This document shows, one piece after another, positions 25,152 through 33,873 of a stretch of 64,000 nucleotides of DNA. The notes under the pieces are model-generated. The model saw only the letters and a list, made by a program, of their open reading frames with translations. It was not told the origin of the DNA and searched no databases. How positions within the stretch are numbered: position 1 is the stretch's first letter; each line of letters starts with the position of its first letter. Both the position numbers and the translations under genes were made by a program. Source of the stretch: Suilimivivens sp964507235 (GTDB lineage: Bacteria > Bacillota > Clostridia > Lachnospirales > Lachnospiraceae); NCBI GenBank assembly GCA_964507235.1, contig CAZDPE010000002.1:1-64000 (forward strand), given 5' to 3'.

Positions 25152-26855
25152 ATGCAGGAACCTATTATCTCATTTAAAGATTATACGTATCATTATCGTT
25201 CACAGGCAGAGCCGACGATTCAAAATATAAATCTTGAGATTAACAAAGGGGAGCGGATTATTATAGTGGGACCATCAGGGTGCGGGAAAAGCACCCTGGC
25301 GCACTGCTTAAATGGTCTGAATCCCTTTAGTTATCCCGGAAAAAGTACAGGTAAGCTTTCTATTTGCGGAATAGAAGCTGATAAATCCAGTATTTTTGAA
25401 CTCAGTCAGTTTGTGGGAACCGTGCTTCAGGATACGGATGGACAGTTTATCGGCATGACGGTTTTAGAGGATATTGCATTTTCTATGGAAAATGACTGCG
25501 TGCCTCAGGAAGAGATGATAAAGCGTACTCATGAGGAGGCGGAAAAGGTTTCCCTTGTGGAAAAGCTGGAAGCAGCGCCCCATGAACTTTCCGGAGGACA
25601 GAAACAGCGTGTTTCCATGGCAGGAGTCATGATAAACAGAGTACCGATTCTGCTCTTTGATGAACCTCTTGCTAATCTTGACCCGGCAGCCGGGCGGAAT
25701 GCGATAGAATTAATTGATCATCTCCAAAAGGATGGTGAAAAGACGGTAGTGATTATTGAGCACCGGTTGGAAGATGCTATGCATATGGGCGCCGACAGAA
25801 TTATTTTGATGGAAAACGGCAGGATAATCAGTGATTCCGCGCCGGAGGATTTATTCCTGTCGGATAAATTGATACAGGCGGGGATTCGGGAACCTCTATA
25901 TCTCACAGCCCTTAAATATGCAGGAATCCGTTTATCAAAGGATATGCATGTGGAGCGTATGCAGGAGCTTTCTCTTGATGACAGCCACAGGGAGCAAATC
26001 AGGAAGTGGTATGCGGAACGCAGGGTGAAAGAGCCTGCTTCGGAACGGCCGGAGATTCTTCGCGCGGAAGGAATTCATTTTGGTTATACGCCGGAAAAGG
26101 AAAATCTGTCGGACATCAGCTTTTCCATCAGGGAAGGAGAAATGGTCAGCATTGTAGGTAAGAACGGTGCCGGTAAGAGTACCATGGCAAAGCTGCTCTG
26201 CGGCTTTGAAAAGCCGAATCAGGGTACGCTCTGTTATCGGGGCAGTGATATGTCAGGAGATACGATTAAAGAGCGTGCGGCACATATCGGATATGTAATG
26301 CAGAATCCCAATCAGATGATAAGCAAGCCAATGATTTTTGAAGAAGTGGCGCTTAGTCTTACCCTTCAAAAGCTTCCTGAGAAGGAAATTGAAGAAAGGG
26401 TATATGAAACTCTGAAAATATGCGGCCTTTATGAATTCAGAAACTGGCCGGTGAATGCTTTAAGCTATGGACAGAAGAAGCGTGTAACGATAGCAAGCAT
26501 TCTGGTTGCCAAGCCGCAGATTCTTATATTGGACGAGCCTACGGCAGGACAGGATTTCAGACATTATACGGAAATCATGGAGTTTTTAAAAGAACTGAAT
26601 GAAAAAGGCATAACGGTTTTGATGATTACCCATGATATGCATTTAATGCTGGAATATACAAACAGAAGTCTGGTTTTTGCCAATGGAAGGAAAATAGCTG
26701 ATACCACGCCGGAAGCATTGTTTGCTGATCCGGAGCTGTTAAAGCGGGCAAGCCTTAAAGAAACTTCTTTGTATGAGCTTGCAAAACGCTGCGGTCTTCC
26801 TGCGGAAAATTATATCAGGGCCTTTATTGAATACGACAGGGAGGTAAGAGCATGA
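25152..26855 (+). CDS. ECF transporter ATPase with two fused ABC domains
   Basis: 567-aa cytoplasmic ATPase that powers the ECF transporter. Domain 1 (about 5-240) has Walker A GPSGCGKST (40-48), signature LSGGQKQR, and Walker B LLFDEPL. Domain 2 (about 300-540) has Walker A GKNGAGKST (about 335-343), signature LSYGQKKR, and LILDEPTAGQD. The fusion replaces separate EcfA1 and EcfA2 subunits and matches the YkoD-type arrangement. The second signature motif has SYGQ in place of SGGQ, which is tolerated in the family. Its stop overlaps the EcfT start by 4 bases (ATGA), indicating translational coupling. Confidence 0.94.
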   Translation: MQEPIISFKDYTYHYRSQAEPTIQNINLEINKGERIIIVGPSGCGKSTLAHCLNGLNPFSYPGKSTGKLSICGIEADKSSIFELSQFVGTVLQDTDGQFIGMTVLEDIAFSMENDCVPQEEMIKRTHEEAEKVSLVEKLEAAPHELSGGQKQRVSMAGVMINRVPILLFDEPLANLDPAAGRNAIELIDHLQKDGEKTVVIIEHRLEDAMHMGADRIILMENGRIISDSAPEDLFLSDKLIQAGIREPLYLTALKYAGIRLSKDMHVERMQELSLDDSHREQIRKWYAERRVKEPASERPEILRAEGIHFGYTPEKENLSDISFSIREGEMVSIVGKNGAGKSTMAKLLCGFEKPNQGTLCYRGSDMSGDTIKERAAHIGYVMQNPNQMISKPMIFEEVALSLTLQKLPEKEIEERVYETLKICGLYEFRNWPVNALSYGQKKRVTIASILVAKPQILILDEPTAGQDFRHYTEIMEFLKELNEKGITVLMITHDMHLMLEYTNRSLVFANGRKIADTTPEALFADPELLKRASLKETSLYELAKRCGLPAENYIRAFIEYDREVRA

Positions 26856-27679
26856 GTGCATCACTTTCCTATATAAAAAAAGATTCACCCATACACCGGC
26901 TGACGGGCAGCACCAAATTTATATTTTTCCTGATTTGGAGTATTGCTGCCATGATTACTTACGATACAAGAATTTTGATTACCATGCTTCTGATGGGAGT
27001 CATTTTCTTTGTTATATCAGGTCTTAAGTGGAAGGACATCCGGTTTGCTGTGTTGTTTATGCTTTGGCTGATAGCAATTAATTTAATTGCACTGTTTGTT
27101 TTTTCACCCGAGCAGGGAGTTGAAATTTACGGAACAAGACATGAACTTGTGCACTTATTCTGGCGGTATTCCATTATTGCGGAAGAGATGTTTTATCTGT
27201 TCAATTTTATGATGAAGTATCTGGCAGTAATTCCAGCAGCCCTTTTATTTATTCAGGCAACGAATCCCAGCGAATTTGCAGCCAGTTTAAATAAAATCGG
27301 TGTCAGCTACAAAGTGGGGTATTCGGTAGCCATTGCGTTGCGCTATATTCCCGATGTACAGCGTGACTTTCATGACATTTCCCAGGCTCAGCAGGCAAGG
27401 GGAATTGATTTAAGTAAAAAAGATAAACTGACTGACAGACTGAAGAACTCCGCAGCAATTCTTTTCCCACTGGTGTTGTCCAGCCTTCAGAGAATCGAAG
27501 TGATTTCCAATGCTATGGAGCTCAGAGGCTTTGGAAAGAATAAAAAGAGAACCTGGATTGTGGCAAGACCTTTTAAGAAGGGGGATTATGTTGCATTGTT
27601 AATTGCAATAATCATGCTGGCAGCATCTGCCTGGTTTATGATTCTTAACGGCGGCAGATATTACAACCCCTTTGTATGA
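26852..27679 (+). CDS. ecfT: ECF transporter transmembrane (T) component
   Basis: 275-aa EcfT/CbiQ-family membrane protein that couples the ATPase to the S component. It has about five transmembrane segments. The cytoplasmic coupling-helix region includes the Ala-Arg-Gly type motif AQQARGID and, further on, MELRGFGK. It is the last gene of the operon, followed by a strong terminator. Substrate is set by the S component. Confidence 0.93.
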   Translation: MSASLSYIKKDSPIHRLTGSTKFIFFLIWSIAAMITYDTRILITMLLMGVIFFVISGLKWKDIRFAVLFMLWLIAINLIALFVFSPEQGVEIYGTRHELVHLFWRYSIIAEEMFYLFNFMMKYLAVIPAALLFIQATNPSEFAASLNKIGVSYKVGYSVAIALRYIPDVQRDFHDISQAQQARGIDLSKKDKLTDRLKNSAAILFPLVLSSLQRIEVISNAMELRGFGKNKKRTWIVARPFKKGDYVALLIAIIMLAASAWFMILNGGRYYNPFV

Positions 27680-27699
27680 TGAATAATGTGACTATGATG

Positions 27700-27729
27700 A
27701 GGAAGCCTTTAAAGGCTTCCTATCTTTTT
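27700..27729 (+). terminator. rho-independent terminator after ECF operon
   Basis: A 22-bp near-perfect palindrome built on AGGAAGCCTTT/AAAGGCTTCCT is followed by a T-rich run. Confidence 0.88.
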
Positions 27730-27892
27730 CCCGGCATTTCTGATTTTTTAAGTGAGTATTAATTACAAAAATCAATTGTTTCATTACAAAAAAATACTTA
27801 ATTAAGAAAAATTGCCGATATATATATGTATAAGATTCCGGTGATGCCGGACTTATGAAAAGTGTCGGTTAGGTCTGAAGGGAGGCTTGAAA

Positions 27893-28591
27893 ATGCTTCA
27901 GATTGCAGTTTGTGATGATGATGAGGTCATGGGAGAGTATCTGAAACAGTTAATTGAAAGAAGGCTTAAAAGCAGCGGCAATTATAAAATATCGGTCTTC
28001 CCGTCAGGAGGACAGCTTCTAAAAGAAGGAACCCGTTTTGATATATTTTTTTTGGATATTGATTTAAGAGATATAAACGGAATAGATATGGCAAGACAGC
28101 TGCGTCAGGAAACAGAGGCTGTCATCATATTTGTAACAGCTTTAAAAGAATATATTTTCGATGCTTTTGACGTACAGGCATTTCAATATCTCCTAAAGCC
28201 TGTTGATGAGGAAAAATTTTTCCAGGTGCTGGATAAAGCTTTACTGGAATGCAGAACCTTAAAACAAAGCGAGCCTCTTGTGATAAGGGTAAAGGGAGTA
28301 TACAGAAATGTTCCGAAGGACAGTATTTTGTATGCGGAAAATGAAGCGAGAAAAATTGTACTTCATTTAAAGGAAGAACAGATTGCATATTATGCAAAAA
28401 TGAGCGAGCTGGAAATTCTGCTTGGAAAGAGCTTTTTCAGATGCCACAGGGGATATCTTGTAAATTTAGGTGAGGTAAAAAGCTATGATACCGGAAGCAT
28501 ACAGCTTAGAAATGGGGAATCCATTCTTATGGCAAAGCTGAAATACAGTGATTTTGTGACAGCTTACATGGAATATTTAAGAAGAAAATGA
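27893..28591 (+). CDS. LytTR-type response regulator (AgrA/LytR group)
   Basis: 232-aa two-domain regulator. Receiver domain: acidic pocket CDDD (7-10), phospho-acceptor Asp55 in FFLDIDL, TA in FVTALK, and the Lys of LKPVD. The C-terminal LytTR domain runs from about residue 130: DSILYAENEARKIVLHL and SFFRCHRGYLVNL. ATG 27893 is preferred to TTG 27887 because GGGAGG lies 7 bases upstream of the ATG. It is followed after 11 bases by its histidine kinase. No signal-peptide gene like agrD is present nearby. Confidence 0.9.
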   Translation: MLQIAVCDDDEVMGEYLKQLIERRLKSSGNYKISVFPSGGQLLKEGTRFDIFFLDIDLRDINGIDMARQLRQETEAVIIFVTALKEYIFDAFDVQAFQYLLKPVDEEKFFQVLDKALLECRTLKQSEPLVIRVKGVYRNVPKDSILYAENEARKIVLHLKEEQIAYYAKMSELEILLGKSFFRCHRGYLVNLGEVKSYDTGSIQLRNGESILMAKLKYSDFVTAYMEYLRRK

Positions 28592-28602
28592 GGTTATAGA
28601 AA

Positions 28603-30093
28603 TTGCTGGATTTCTTTTATACAATTTTAGACTTAGTACATCATGCATTAAAGGGCAGCCTTTTGGTTTATCTGTTAAAAGATATTGTTCCGGTCAAAAA
28701 CAGATTTGGAAAGCGCCGCCGATTCGTATATTTGGGTCTTGTTGTTCAGTATACGCTTTTTTATGCGGCTTTCAGCTATTGTAAAGTGTTCAGAAATTTG
28801 TTTTATGAGGGAATGGATGCTCCGGCTACCAGCAGATTGAGCATTATGCCCCTTTGCTTCAGCATGATTCTTACGATTCTGTTTTGTATATGCCTATATG
28901 GAGGAAAGAAGAGCAGCCTGGTATATCTGATATTTACTTATTATACTGTAAATGAACTGGTAATGTTTATGCTTCATGGGCTGTTTGCTTTTATATTAAA
29001 CGGATTAATAGAGATATTTAATTCTTTGATTATAGTGGGAAATGAATGGGCGCTGCAAAATTCTTATGTGATTTTAGAAGTGATACTGGCGGTGTGGAAT
29101 TTGTCTTTTCAGATAGTATTTCTTATACTCCTGTTTATTGCCATCCGATATCTTAAAAAGAATTTATTCTATGTCAGCAGAGAAATAACGCCTATGCAGC
29201 AGGTGTTCATTGCAGTTCCCAGTGTTATGGGTTTATGCTTTTGTATTATGCTGCGAAGTATTCTGTATGTGGTGAGTGATGCCAGGACAGAGTTTTTGGT
29301 AGATAATTTTCCGGAAACCGGCATACTTATTCCGGTTATCTCGGGGCTATGTCTGCTTTCGATTATATTAAGCGCCATTATTCTGAAAAAGCTGATAGAG
29401 AGTAATGAAAAAGAAGTTTTGGTAGAGATTTATCAGAACAGAATCAGCGATATGGAAGAGCATATGAAGGATGTGGAGCATTTGTATGACGGAATCCGGG
29501 GTATGCGCCATGATATGAAGAATTATGTGGCGGATTTGGAAATTTTACTGCGCAATGGAAATAGAAATGAAAATACAGATTCTTATAGGAATGAAATGTG
29601 TCATTATCTGGATGGATTGTGCGCTGCCATTGAAAAACTGGAAATGAAATGCAATACGGGAAATCCTGTGACGGATGTGGTAATCAGCCGCAAAATCCGA
29701 ATTGCCGGGGAAAAAAAGATTCCATTTGAATGTAATTTTATTTATCCGGAAAAGCTGGGAATCAGCGCTTTTGATATCAGCATCATTCTGAATAACGGCC
29801 TTGACAATGCCATTGAGGCTTCGGAAAAGGAAAATCAGCCATATATTTATCTGGATTCTTATATTCGTGGAAATATGTTTTTTATAGAAATCAGAAATTA
29901 CTTTACCGGCAGTCTTAATACAGATGAAACAGGAAAAAAACTGTATACCGGTAAAGGAGAAGCAGGGCATGGTCTTGGAATGAAAAATATAAAAGGCTGT
30001 GCTGCCGGACATTATGGAAAAGTGGACTGGACGGTACAGGAAAAGGAATTTGTGCTGACAGTTATGCTTCAGGGAAAGCAGGAAATAATATAG
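28603..30093 (+). CDS. GHKL-domain sensor histidine kinase (AgrC-like)
   Basis: 496-aa membrane kinase. Six to seven hydrophobic segments fill the first about 265 residues; a helical linker (NRISDMEEHMKDVEHL) leads to the phosphoryl-acceptor box GMRHDMKNY (His about 302). The GHKL ATPase domain has the N box NNGLDNAIEAS and G box GHGLGMKNIK. The start is TTG 28603 with GAGG upstream. It pairs with the LytTR response regulator. The many-pass sensor region suggests a peptide or lipid signal, as in Agr systems, but no agrB or agrD is seen in the window. Confidence 0.88.
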   Translation: MLDFFYTILDLVHHALKGSLLVYLLKDIVPVKNRFGKRRRFVYLGLVVQYTLFYAAFSYCKVFRNLFYEGMDAPATSRLSIMPLCFSMILTILFCICLYGGKKSSLVYLIFTYYTVNELVMFMLHGLFAFILNGLIEIFNSLIIVGNEWALQNSYVILEVILAVWNLSFQIVFLILLFIAIRYLKKNLFYVSREITPMQQVFIAVPSVMGLCFCIMLRSILYVVSDARTEFLVDNFPETGILIPVISGLCLLSIILSAIILKKLIESNEKEVLVEIYQNRISDMEEHMKDVEHLYDGIRGMRHDMKNYVADLEILLRNGNRNENTDSYRNEMCHYLDGLCAAIEKLEMKCNTGNPVTDVVISRKIRIAGEKKIPFECNFIYPEKLGISAFDISIILNNGLDNAIEASEKENQPYIYLDSYIRGNMFFIEIRNYFTGSLNTDETGKKLYTGKGEAGHGLGMKNIKGCAAGHYGKVDWTVQEKEFVLTVMLQGKQEII

Positions 30094-30117
30094 CAGCCCG
30101 GAAAGGAGATAGCAGAT

Positions 30118-30852
30118 ATGAATCATAACAGTATTAGCCCTTTAATTATGCAGAACAGATTGCTCAGCCAGGCAAGAAGCGGAGCGCGGGCACGGAATAC
30201 GGCTACAGGAGCAGTACTTAACAACAGCTCAGGCAGTAAGAATTCCAATACCGTTAAAAGTCAGACTGATGCAAAAAAAACGAGCAGCCAGCAGGAAGCG
30301 TATAAGGAATCAAAAGAAAATTATACTGCCATGAAAAAGGCAGCGGAAAGCATAAAAGAACGTACCGGGAAGCTTTTAACCGCTTTTGATAAAAACCGGG
30401 AAGAGCTGACAGAAGAGGATGCTGTAAAATTCAGAAAAGAGATTGAAGAAGAAATAAGCGGATACACAGATGACTATAATACACTGATTAAGATGCTGAC
30501 AAATGAAGGCGGCAGCGCCAATGAAACCTATTTGCAGCAGCTTAAGGATTATTTTCAAAGCTCTAAAGACGCGTTGGCAGAAGCGGGAATTACCCAGGCA
30601 AGTAATGGTATTTTGACCCTGGATGAAAATCTCTTAAAGGAGGCGGACCTTCAGACGCTGGAAAAAATTTTCGGAAAGGAAAATTCATTTGCAGGAAGAG
30701 TGAAGGAAAGAGCCGTAAACATTATCAGTAATGCGGAAATGAATTTATCTGTGATAAACAGCAGCTTATATTCGGGTAATTATACATATAATAAATATGG
30801 CAGTGATATATTCGATATTCTTAATGGCAGCAGTTATAGTGCCAGCAGCTGA
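30118..30852 (+). CDS. hypothetical helical protein downstream of the two-component system
   Basis: 244-aa protein, not recognised. It has no signal peptide. The first 60 residues are Ser/Asn/Ala-rich with repeated NSS/NT runs. Next comes a helical core (YKESKENYTAMKKAAESI; EEDAVKFRKEIEEEISGY). The C-terminus ends in an unusual Tyr/Ser/Gly-rich tail (SSLYSGNYTYNKYGSDIF then NGSSYSASS). The overall form, small N-terminal turn, long helices and flexible tail, resembles flagellar-type helical filament or chaperone clients, but this is only shape. It has GGAG upstream and a terminator after it. It may be in the same transcript as the kinase, 24 bases away. Confidence 0.65.
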   Translation: MNHNSISPLIMQNRLLSQARSGARARNTATGAVLNNSSGSKNSNTVKSQTDAKKTSSQQEAYKESKENYTAMKKAAESIKERTGKLLTAFDKNREELTEEDAVKFRKEIEEEISGYTDDYNTLIKMLTNEGGSANETYLQQLKDYFQSSKDALAEAGITQASNGILTLDENLLKEADLQTLEKIFGKENSFAGRVKERAVNIISNAEMNLSVINSSLYSGNYTYNKYGSDIFDILNGSSYSASS

Positions 30853-30883
30853 AAAAATAAAACTGAATTCTTATAAAAAATAG

Positions 30884-30912
30884 CTCAGGAAAATTTCCTG
30901 AGTTATTTTTTT
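30884..30912 (+). terminator. rho-independent terminator
   Basis: A perfect inverted repeat CTCAGGAAA/TTTCCTGAG with a one-base loop is followed by TTATTTTTTT. Confidence 0.9.
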
Positions 30913-30970
30913 ATCTATGATAATAAAAAGCATTTTAACCCTTTAAAAGTGCATCCTGAATTTTTTCCCA

Positions 30971-30998
30971 TTGTCAGGAAATTCAGAACTGATACAAT
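30971..30998 (+). promoter_or_regulatory. promoter of the intact LytTR-DUF3021-ABC module
   Basis: TTGTCA (30971-30976) and TACAAT (30993-30998) with 16-base spacing, about 50 bases before ATG 31050. Confidence 0.6.
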
Positions 30999-31049
30999 GA
31001 GAATATTCAGAGGCAGCTGAACAATATAAGGGGAAAGGATGCAGCTTAA

Positions 31050-31505
31050 ATGAAACTGACAATGAACAAAATTCCGGAAGGCGAAGAGGAAGTGATTATC
31101 CGCTACAGGGAAATGAATGAACAGATAGAAGCAATTGCAGGAATCGTTCAGGGAGCGGGAAAGAAAATTTATGGGGAGGCAGATGGAAGGAAAGCAATGC
31201 TTATGCCGGAAGATATTTTTTATCTGGAAAGCGTGGATGGGGCAACTTACGCATATCTGAAAGATAAGGTATATAAAGTTTTTGAGAGTCTTGAAAAACT
31301 TTCTGTTTATTATGAAGGAAGAGGTTTTTTCCGTTGTTCCAAATCCATGGTTATCAATATTTATAAAGTTGATTATCTGAAAAGCGAGCCGGGAAACCGA
31401 ATCAGGGCCACCATGGAAAATGAAGAACAGGTGATGATTTCCAGGAAATATGCGAAGAAGCTTCGGGCAATTCTGAAGGGAGGAAAGGAAGATGAAGATG
31501 AGTAA
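31050..31505 (+). CDS. LytTR-domain DNA-binding regulator (second module)
   Basis: 151-aa regulator built like the 11890 protein: N-terminal variable half (about 1-45), then LytTR with DIFYLESVDGATYAYL, GFFRCSKSMVINIYKVDYL and MISRKYAKKLRAIL. No receiver domain. It begins the intact four-gene module (regulator, DUF3021, ATPase, permease) and overlaps the next gene by 14 bases. Comparison with the first module shows the same order and conserved blocks but clear divergence, so this is an old duplication or separate acquisition. Confidence 0.87.
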   Translation: MKLTMNKIPEGEEEVIIRYREMNEQIEAIAGIVQGAGKKIYGEADGRKAMLMPEDIFYLESVDGATYAYLKDKVYKVFESLEKLSVYYEGRGFFRCSKSMVINIYKVDYLKSEPGNRIRATMENEEQVMISRKYAKKLRAILKGGKEDEDE

Positions 31506-31968
31506 TTTCAAGAGGGGATTTTTAAAGTATTTAGGATTTGAAGTCATGATAGAATATAAAGCCTGCCTGTATTTTTACGGGATGCTCACCTTTTACTGCA
31601 TTTATCTGCTTTGTCAGAAAACCTGTTTTGCCAGTATCCTGCATATGTGTGAAATGATTCTTACAGCCTATTTTATAGGATATCTGCAGATTTACGTACT
31701 TCATAATTTTGATGAAGCGGAGGAACTGGGGAAAAAGGAAATTTTTTCGATTATTTTATGCAGTATTCTGTATACGGTTATTTCCTTTTTGTTTGGATGG
31801 TTTGACAGGAATATCGGGGTAACAGGTTTATATTTTCTATTTACATTATTTATGTATTGGTGCGTGTATTTTATTAATAAAGTAAAGCGGGCGGCTGACA
31901 CGGAAAAACTCAACAGGCTGCTGGCGGAATTTAAGAAGGGGGACTCTCATGGAGAAGAAGGCAGATAA
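31492..31968 (+). CDS. DUF3021 family membrane protein (second module)
   Basis: 158-aa membrane protein with about four hydrophobic segments (near 25-45, 50-70, 85-105 and 110-130) and a charged C-terminal tail ending ELKK-like EFKKGDSHGEEGR. It has the same length as the 12334 protein and the same LytTR partner. Starts: ATG 31492 with AAGGAGG-like sequence upstream, or ATG 31498. It overlaps the upstream regulator by 14 bases and the ATPase by 20, a tightly coupled operon. Function unknown. Confidence 0.8.
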   Translation: MKMSNFKRGFLKYLGFEVMIEYKACLYFYGMLTFYCIYLLCQKTCFASILHMCEMILTAYFIGYLQIYVLHNFDEAEELGKKEIFSIILCSILYTVISFLFGWFDRNIGVTGLYFLFTLFMYWCVYFINKVKRAADTEKLNRLLAEFKKGDSHGEEGR

Positions 31969-32788
31969 GAAATATGCAATAGAAATCCGTAATCTTACAA
32001 AAACCTACGGAAAAAACAGAGGTGTGGATAATATTTCTCTTTTGGTTGAAGAAGGTGATATTTTTGGTTTCCTTGGCCCTAACGGAGCAGGAAAATCCAC
32101 CACGATACGAAGTATGCTCGGACTGCTTCAGGTTCAAAAAGGAGAAATAAAGCTGCTGCAAATGAATGCAAAAAAGCAGCAGAAGGAAATTCTTGCCCAG
32201 GTGGGTTATATGCCTTCAGAAGCGATGTTTTATCCTTCCATGAAGGCAAAAGAGGTAATACGGTTTGCCGCCCATGCAAGGGAAATGGACTGCCGGGAAG
32301 AAGCGGAAAAAATCTGCAGTCTGCTGGAGGTAAACATGGAGAAAAAAATAGGAGAATTGTCCCTGGGAAACAGAAAAAAAGTAAGTATTGTATGCGCCAT
32401 GCAGCATAAGCCCAGGCTGCTTATTTTAGATGAACCTACTTCAGGACTGGATCCTCTGATGCAGGAGGCCTTTTTTAAGCTGATTCTGGAATATAACAGC
32501 AGAGGAACAACCTGTTTTCTATCCTCCCATGTGCTTTCGGAGGTAAAACGTTATTGCCAAAATGCAGCCATCATTAAAGACGGAAAAATAATCAGAACAG
32601 ATTCTGTGGAAAATCTGTCAAAATCAGGCATACGGAGGATTAGAATATGGCAGCAGGGCAGCGAGAAGGAGCTTACTCATACCGGAAGTATGAAGGAACT
32701 GATTCATAAGCTGGAAGGAATGGAATTTGAGGATATATTAATAGAAGAGCCTCCGTTAGATGAGCTTTTTATGCACTATTACGGGTAA
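31949..32788 (+). CDS. ABC transporter ATP-binding protein (second module)
   Basis: 279-aa ATPase. Walker A is GPNGAGKST (about 44-52), signature LSLGNRKKV (about 135-143), Walker B LLILDEPTSGLDP (about 157-169), and switch His in LSSHVLSE. The C-terminal extension of about 70 residues is typical of drug or lantibiotic exporter ATPases (CcmA/DrrA type). ATG 31949 follows GGGGG-rich sequence. Coupled to the permease, it probably exports a peptide, lipid or antimicrobial; substrate not known. Confidence 0.9.
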   Translation: MEKKADKKYAIEIRNLTKTYGKNRGVDNISLLVEEGDIFGFLGPNGAGKSTTIRSMLGLLQVQKGEIKLLQMNAKKQQKEILAQVGYMPSEAMFYPSMKAKEVIRFAAHAREMDCREEAEKICSLLEVNMEKKIGELSLGNRKKVSIVCAMQHKPRLLILDEPTSGLDPLMQEAFFKLILEYNSRGTTCFLSSHVLSEVKRYCQNAAIIKDGKIIRTDSVENLSKSGIRRIRIWQQGSEKELTHTGSMKELIHKLEGMEFEDILIEEPPLDELFMHYYG

Positions 32789-32835
32789 TGGAAGTGTGGT
32801 TTTTACATAGTGATTTTATGGAAAGTGAGGAATTT

Positions 32836-33618
32836 ATGACTATATTAAAGCATGAAATAAAAATGAATTTGAAGATTCTTTTCATTTGGGCAATGTGCGT
32901 GGGTTTGTCATGCTTCGGATGTCTGCTTTTATATGGGAGCCTTCAGGGTACCGTGAAACAAATGGCGGATATGTATTCCGGATTAGGTGCTTTTTCGGCA
33001 GCGTTGGGATTTGATAAAATCAGCTTTGCAACTATGGAAGGCTATTATGCCACGGAAATTGCATTAATATTTGCTCTTGGAGGGGCCATGTTTGCCGCCA
33101 TGACAGGAGCGGTAATCCTGTCAAAGGAAGAGGAAGGACACACAGTGGAATTTTTAAATACGCTTCCCTTTGGCAGAACTTATATTGTTTTCTGGAAATA
33201 TCTGGCGTTGGCATTACTGATTTTTCTGTTTAATCTTATTTGTATTCTCTGGATATTTGGAGGTTTTGCGGTATCAGGTGAAATTCCTCCCACAAGGGAA
33301 TTTTTCATTTATCATAGTGCGCAGTTTCTGATGCAGATGGAGATAGGAAGTGTCTGCTTTTTGTTTTCAGCGGTATGCAGCCGTAAACAAACAGGTGCGG
33401 CGCTGGGATTTTCCATATTGCTGTATATGATGGACCTTATGTGCAGGATTGTGCCTGATCTGGAAGGGCTGAAATATATAACGCCTTATTATTTTTCCGG
33501 TGCTGCGGACATTTTTGTAAGCGGCAGTATCAATGGTTTTATGGTGTGTATCAGTTTCGGAATCATTATTGCTTCAGCATTTTCGGCAGCGGTGATATAT
33601 AAGCAGAGAAATCTGTAA
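32836..33618 (+). CDS. ABC-2 type permease (second module)
   Basis: 260-aa membrane protein with about six hydrophobic segments. ATG 32836 has GTGAGG 6 bases upstream and gives a normal short cytoplasmic start (TILKHEIKMNLKILF). An in-frame ATG at 32788 overlaps the ATPase stop but has no ribosome site, so its extra 16 residues are doubtful. Motifs: VILSKEEEGHTVEFLNTLPFGRTYI, a typical coupling stretch between spans 2 and 3 of ABC-2 permeases. It is the intact counterpart of the truncated permease at 13777. Confidence 0.85.
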   Translation: MTILKHEIKMNLKILFIWAMCVGLSCFGCLLLYGSLQGTVKQMADMYSGLGAFSAALGFDKISFATMEGYYATEIALIFALGGAMFAAMTGAVILSKEEEGHTVEFLNTLPFGRTYIVFWKYLALALLIFLFNLICILWIFGGFAVSGEIPPTREFFIYHSAQFLMQMEIGSVCFLFSAVCSRKQTGAALGFSILLYMMDLMCRIVPDLEGLKYITPYYFSGAADIFVSGSINGFMVCISFGIIIASAFSAAVIYKQRNL

Positions 33619-33708
33619 ATATAATTTTGAAATCAGCCTGAGTGAATATTTTTTGCCTTAAAAAACATACTATTTTTGAATAAATATTATTTGTAAAGGA
33701 GAAAAACG

Positions 33709-33859
33709 ATGCAATATATTTGTGAAGTATGCTGATACATTTATGATGAAGAAGTGGGAGAGCCTGAAAACGGCATTGCTCCGGGAACAAAATGGGAGAA
33801 GCTTCCGGAAGATCTGCCCTTTATGTAAAATGGGAAAGCAGTTTTTTAAAAAGCAGTAG
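33709..33859 (+). pseudogene. broken rubredoxin gene
   Basis: After a clear ribosome site (AAAGGAG), MQYICEVC is followed by TGA where rubredoxins have the Gly of CxxCGY. The frame then reads YIYDEEVGEPENGIAPGTKWEKLPEDL, the highly conserved rubredoxin body. At the second iron knuckle the frame changes by deletion of about 4 bases, and the other frame gives CPLCKMGKQFFKKQ. So a premature stop and a frameshift both destroy it. Rubredoxin is a small iron electron carrier in anaerobes. It sits directly before the 2-oxoacid oxidoreductase genes. Confidence 0.88.
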
Positions 33860-33873
33860 AAAGAAGGGACCAT

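Noticed and set aside
33733..33735. TGA read as Gly or Trp in the rubredoxin gene (alternative code)
   Set aside because: TGA acts as a normal stop elsewhere (for example at 27679 and 40407) and the gene also carries a frameshift.
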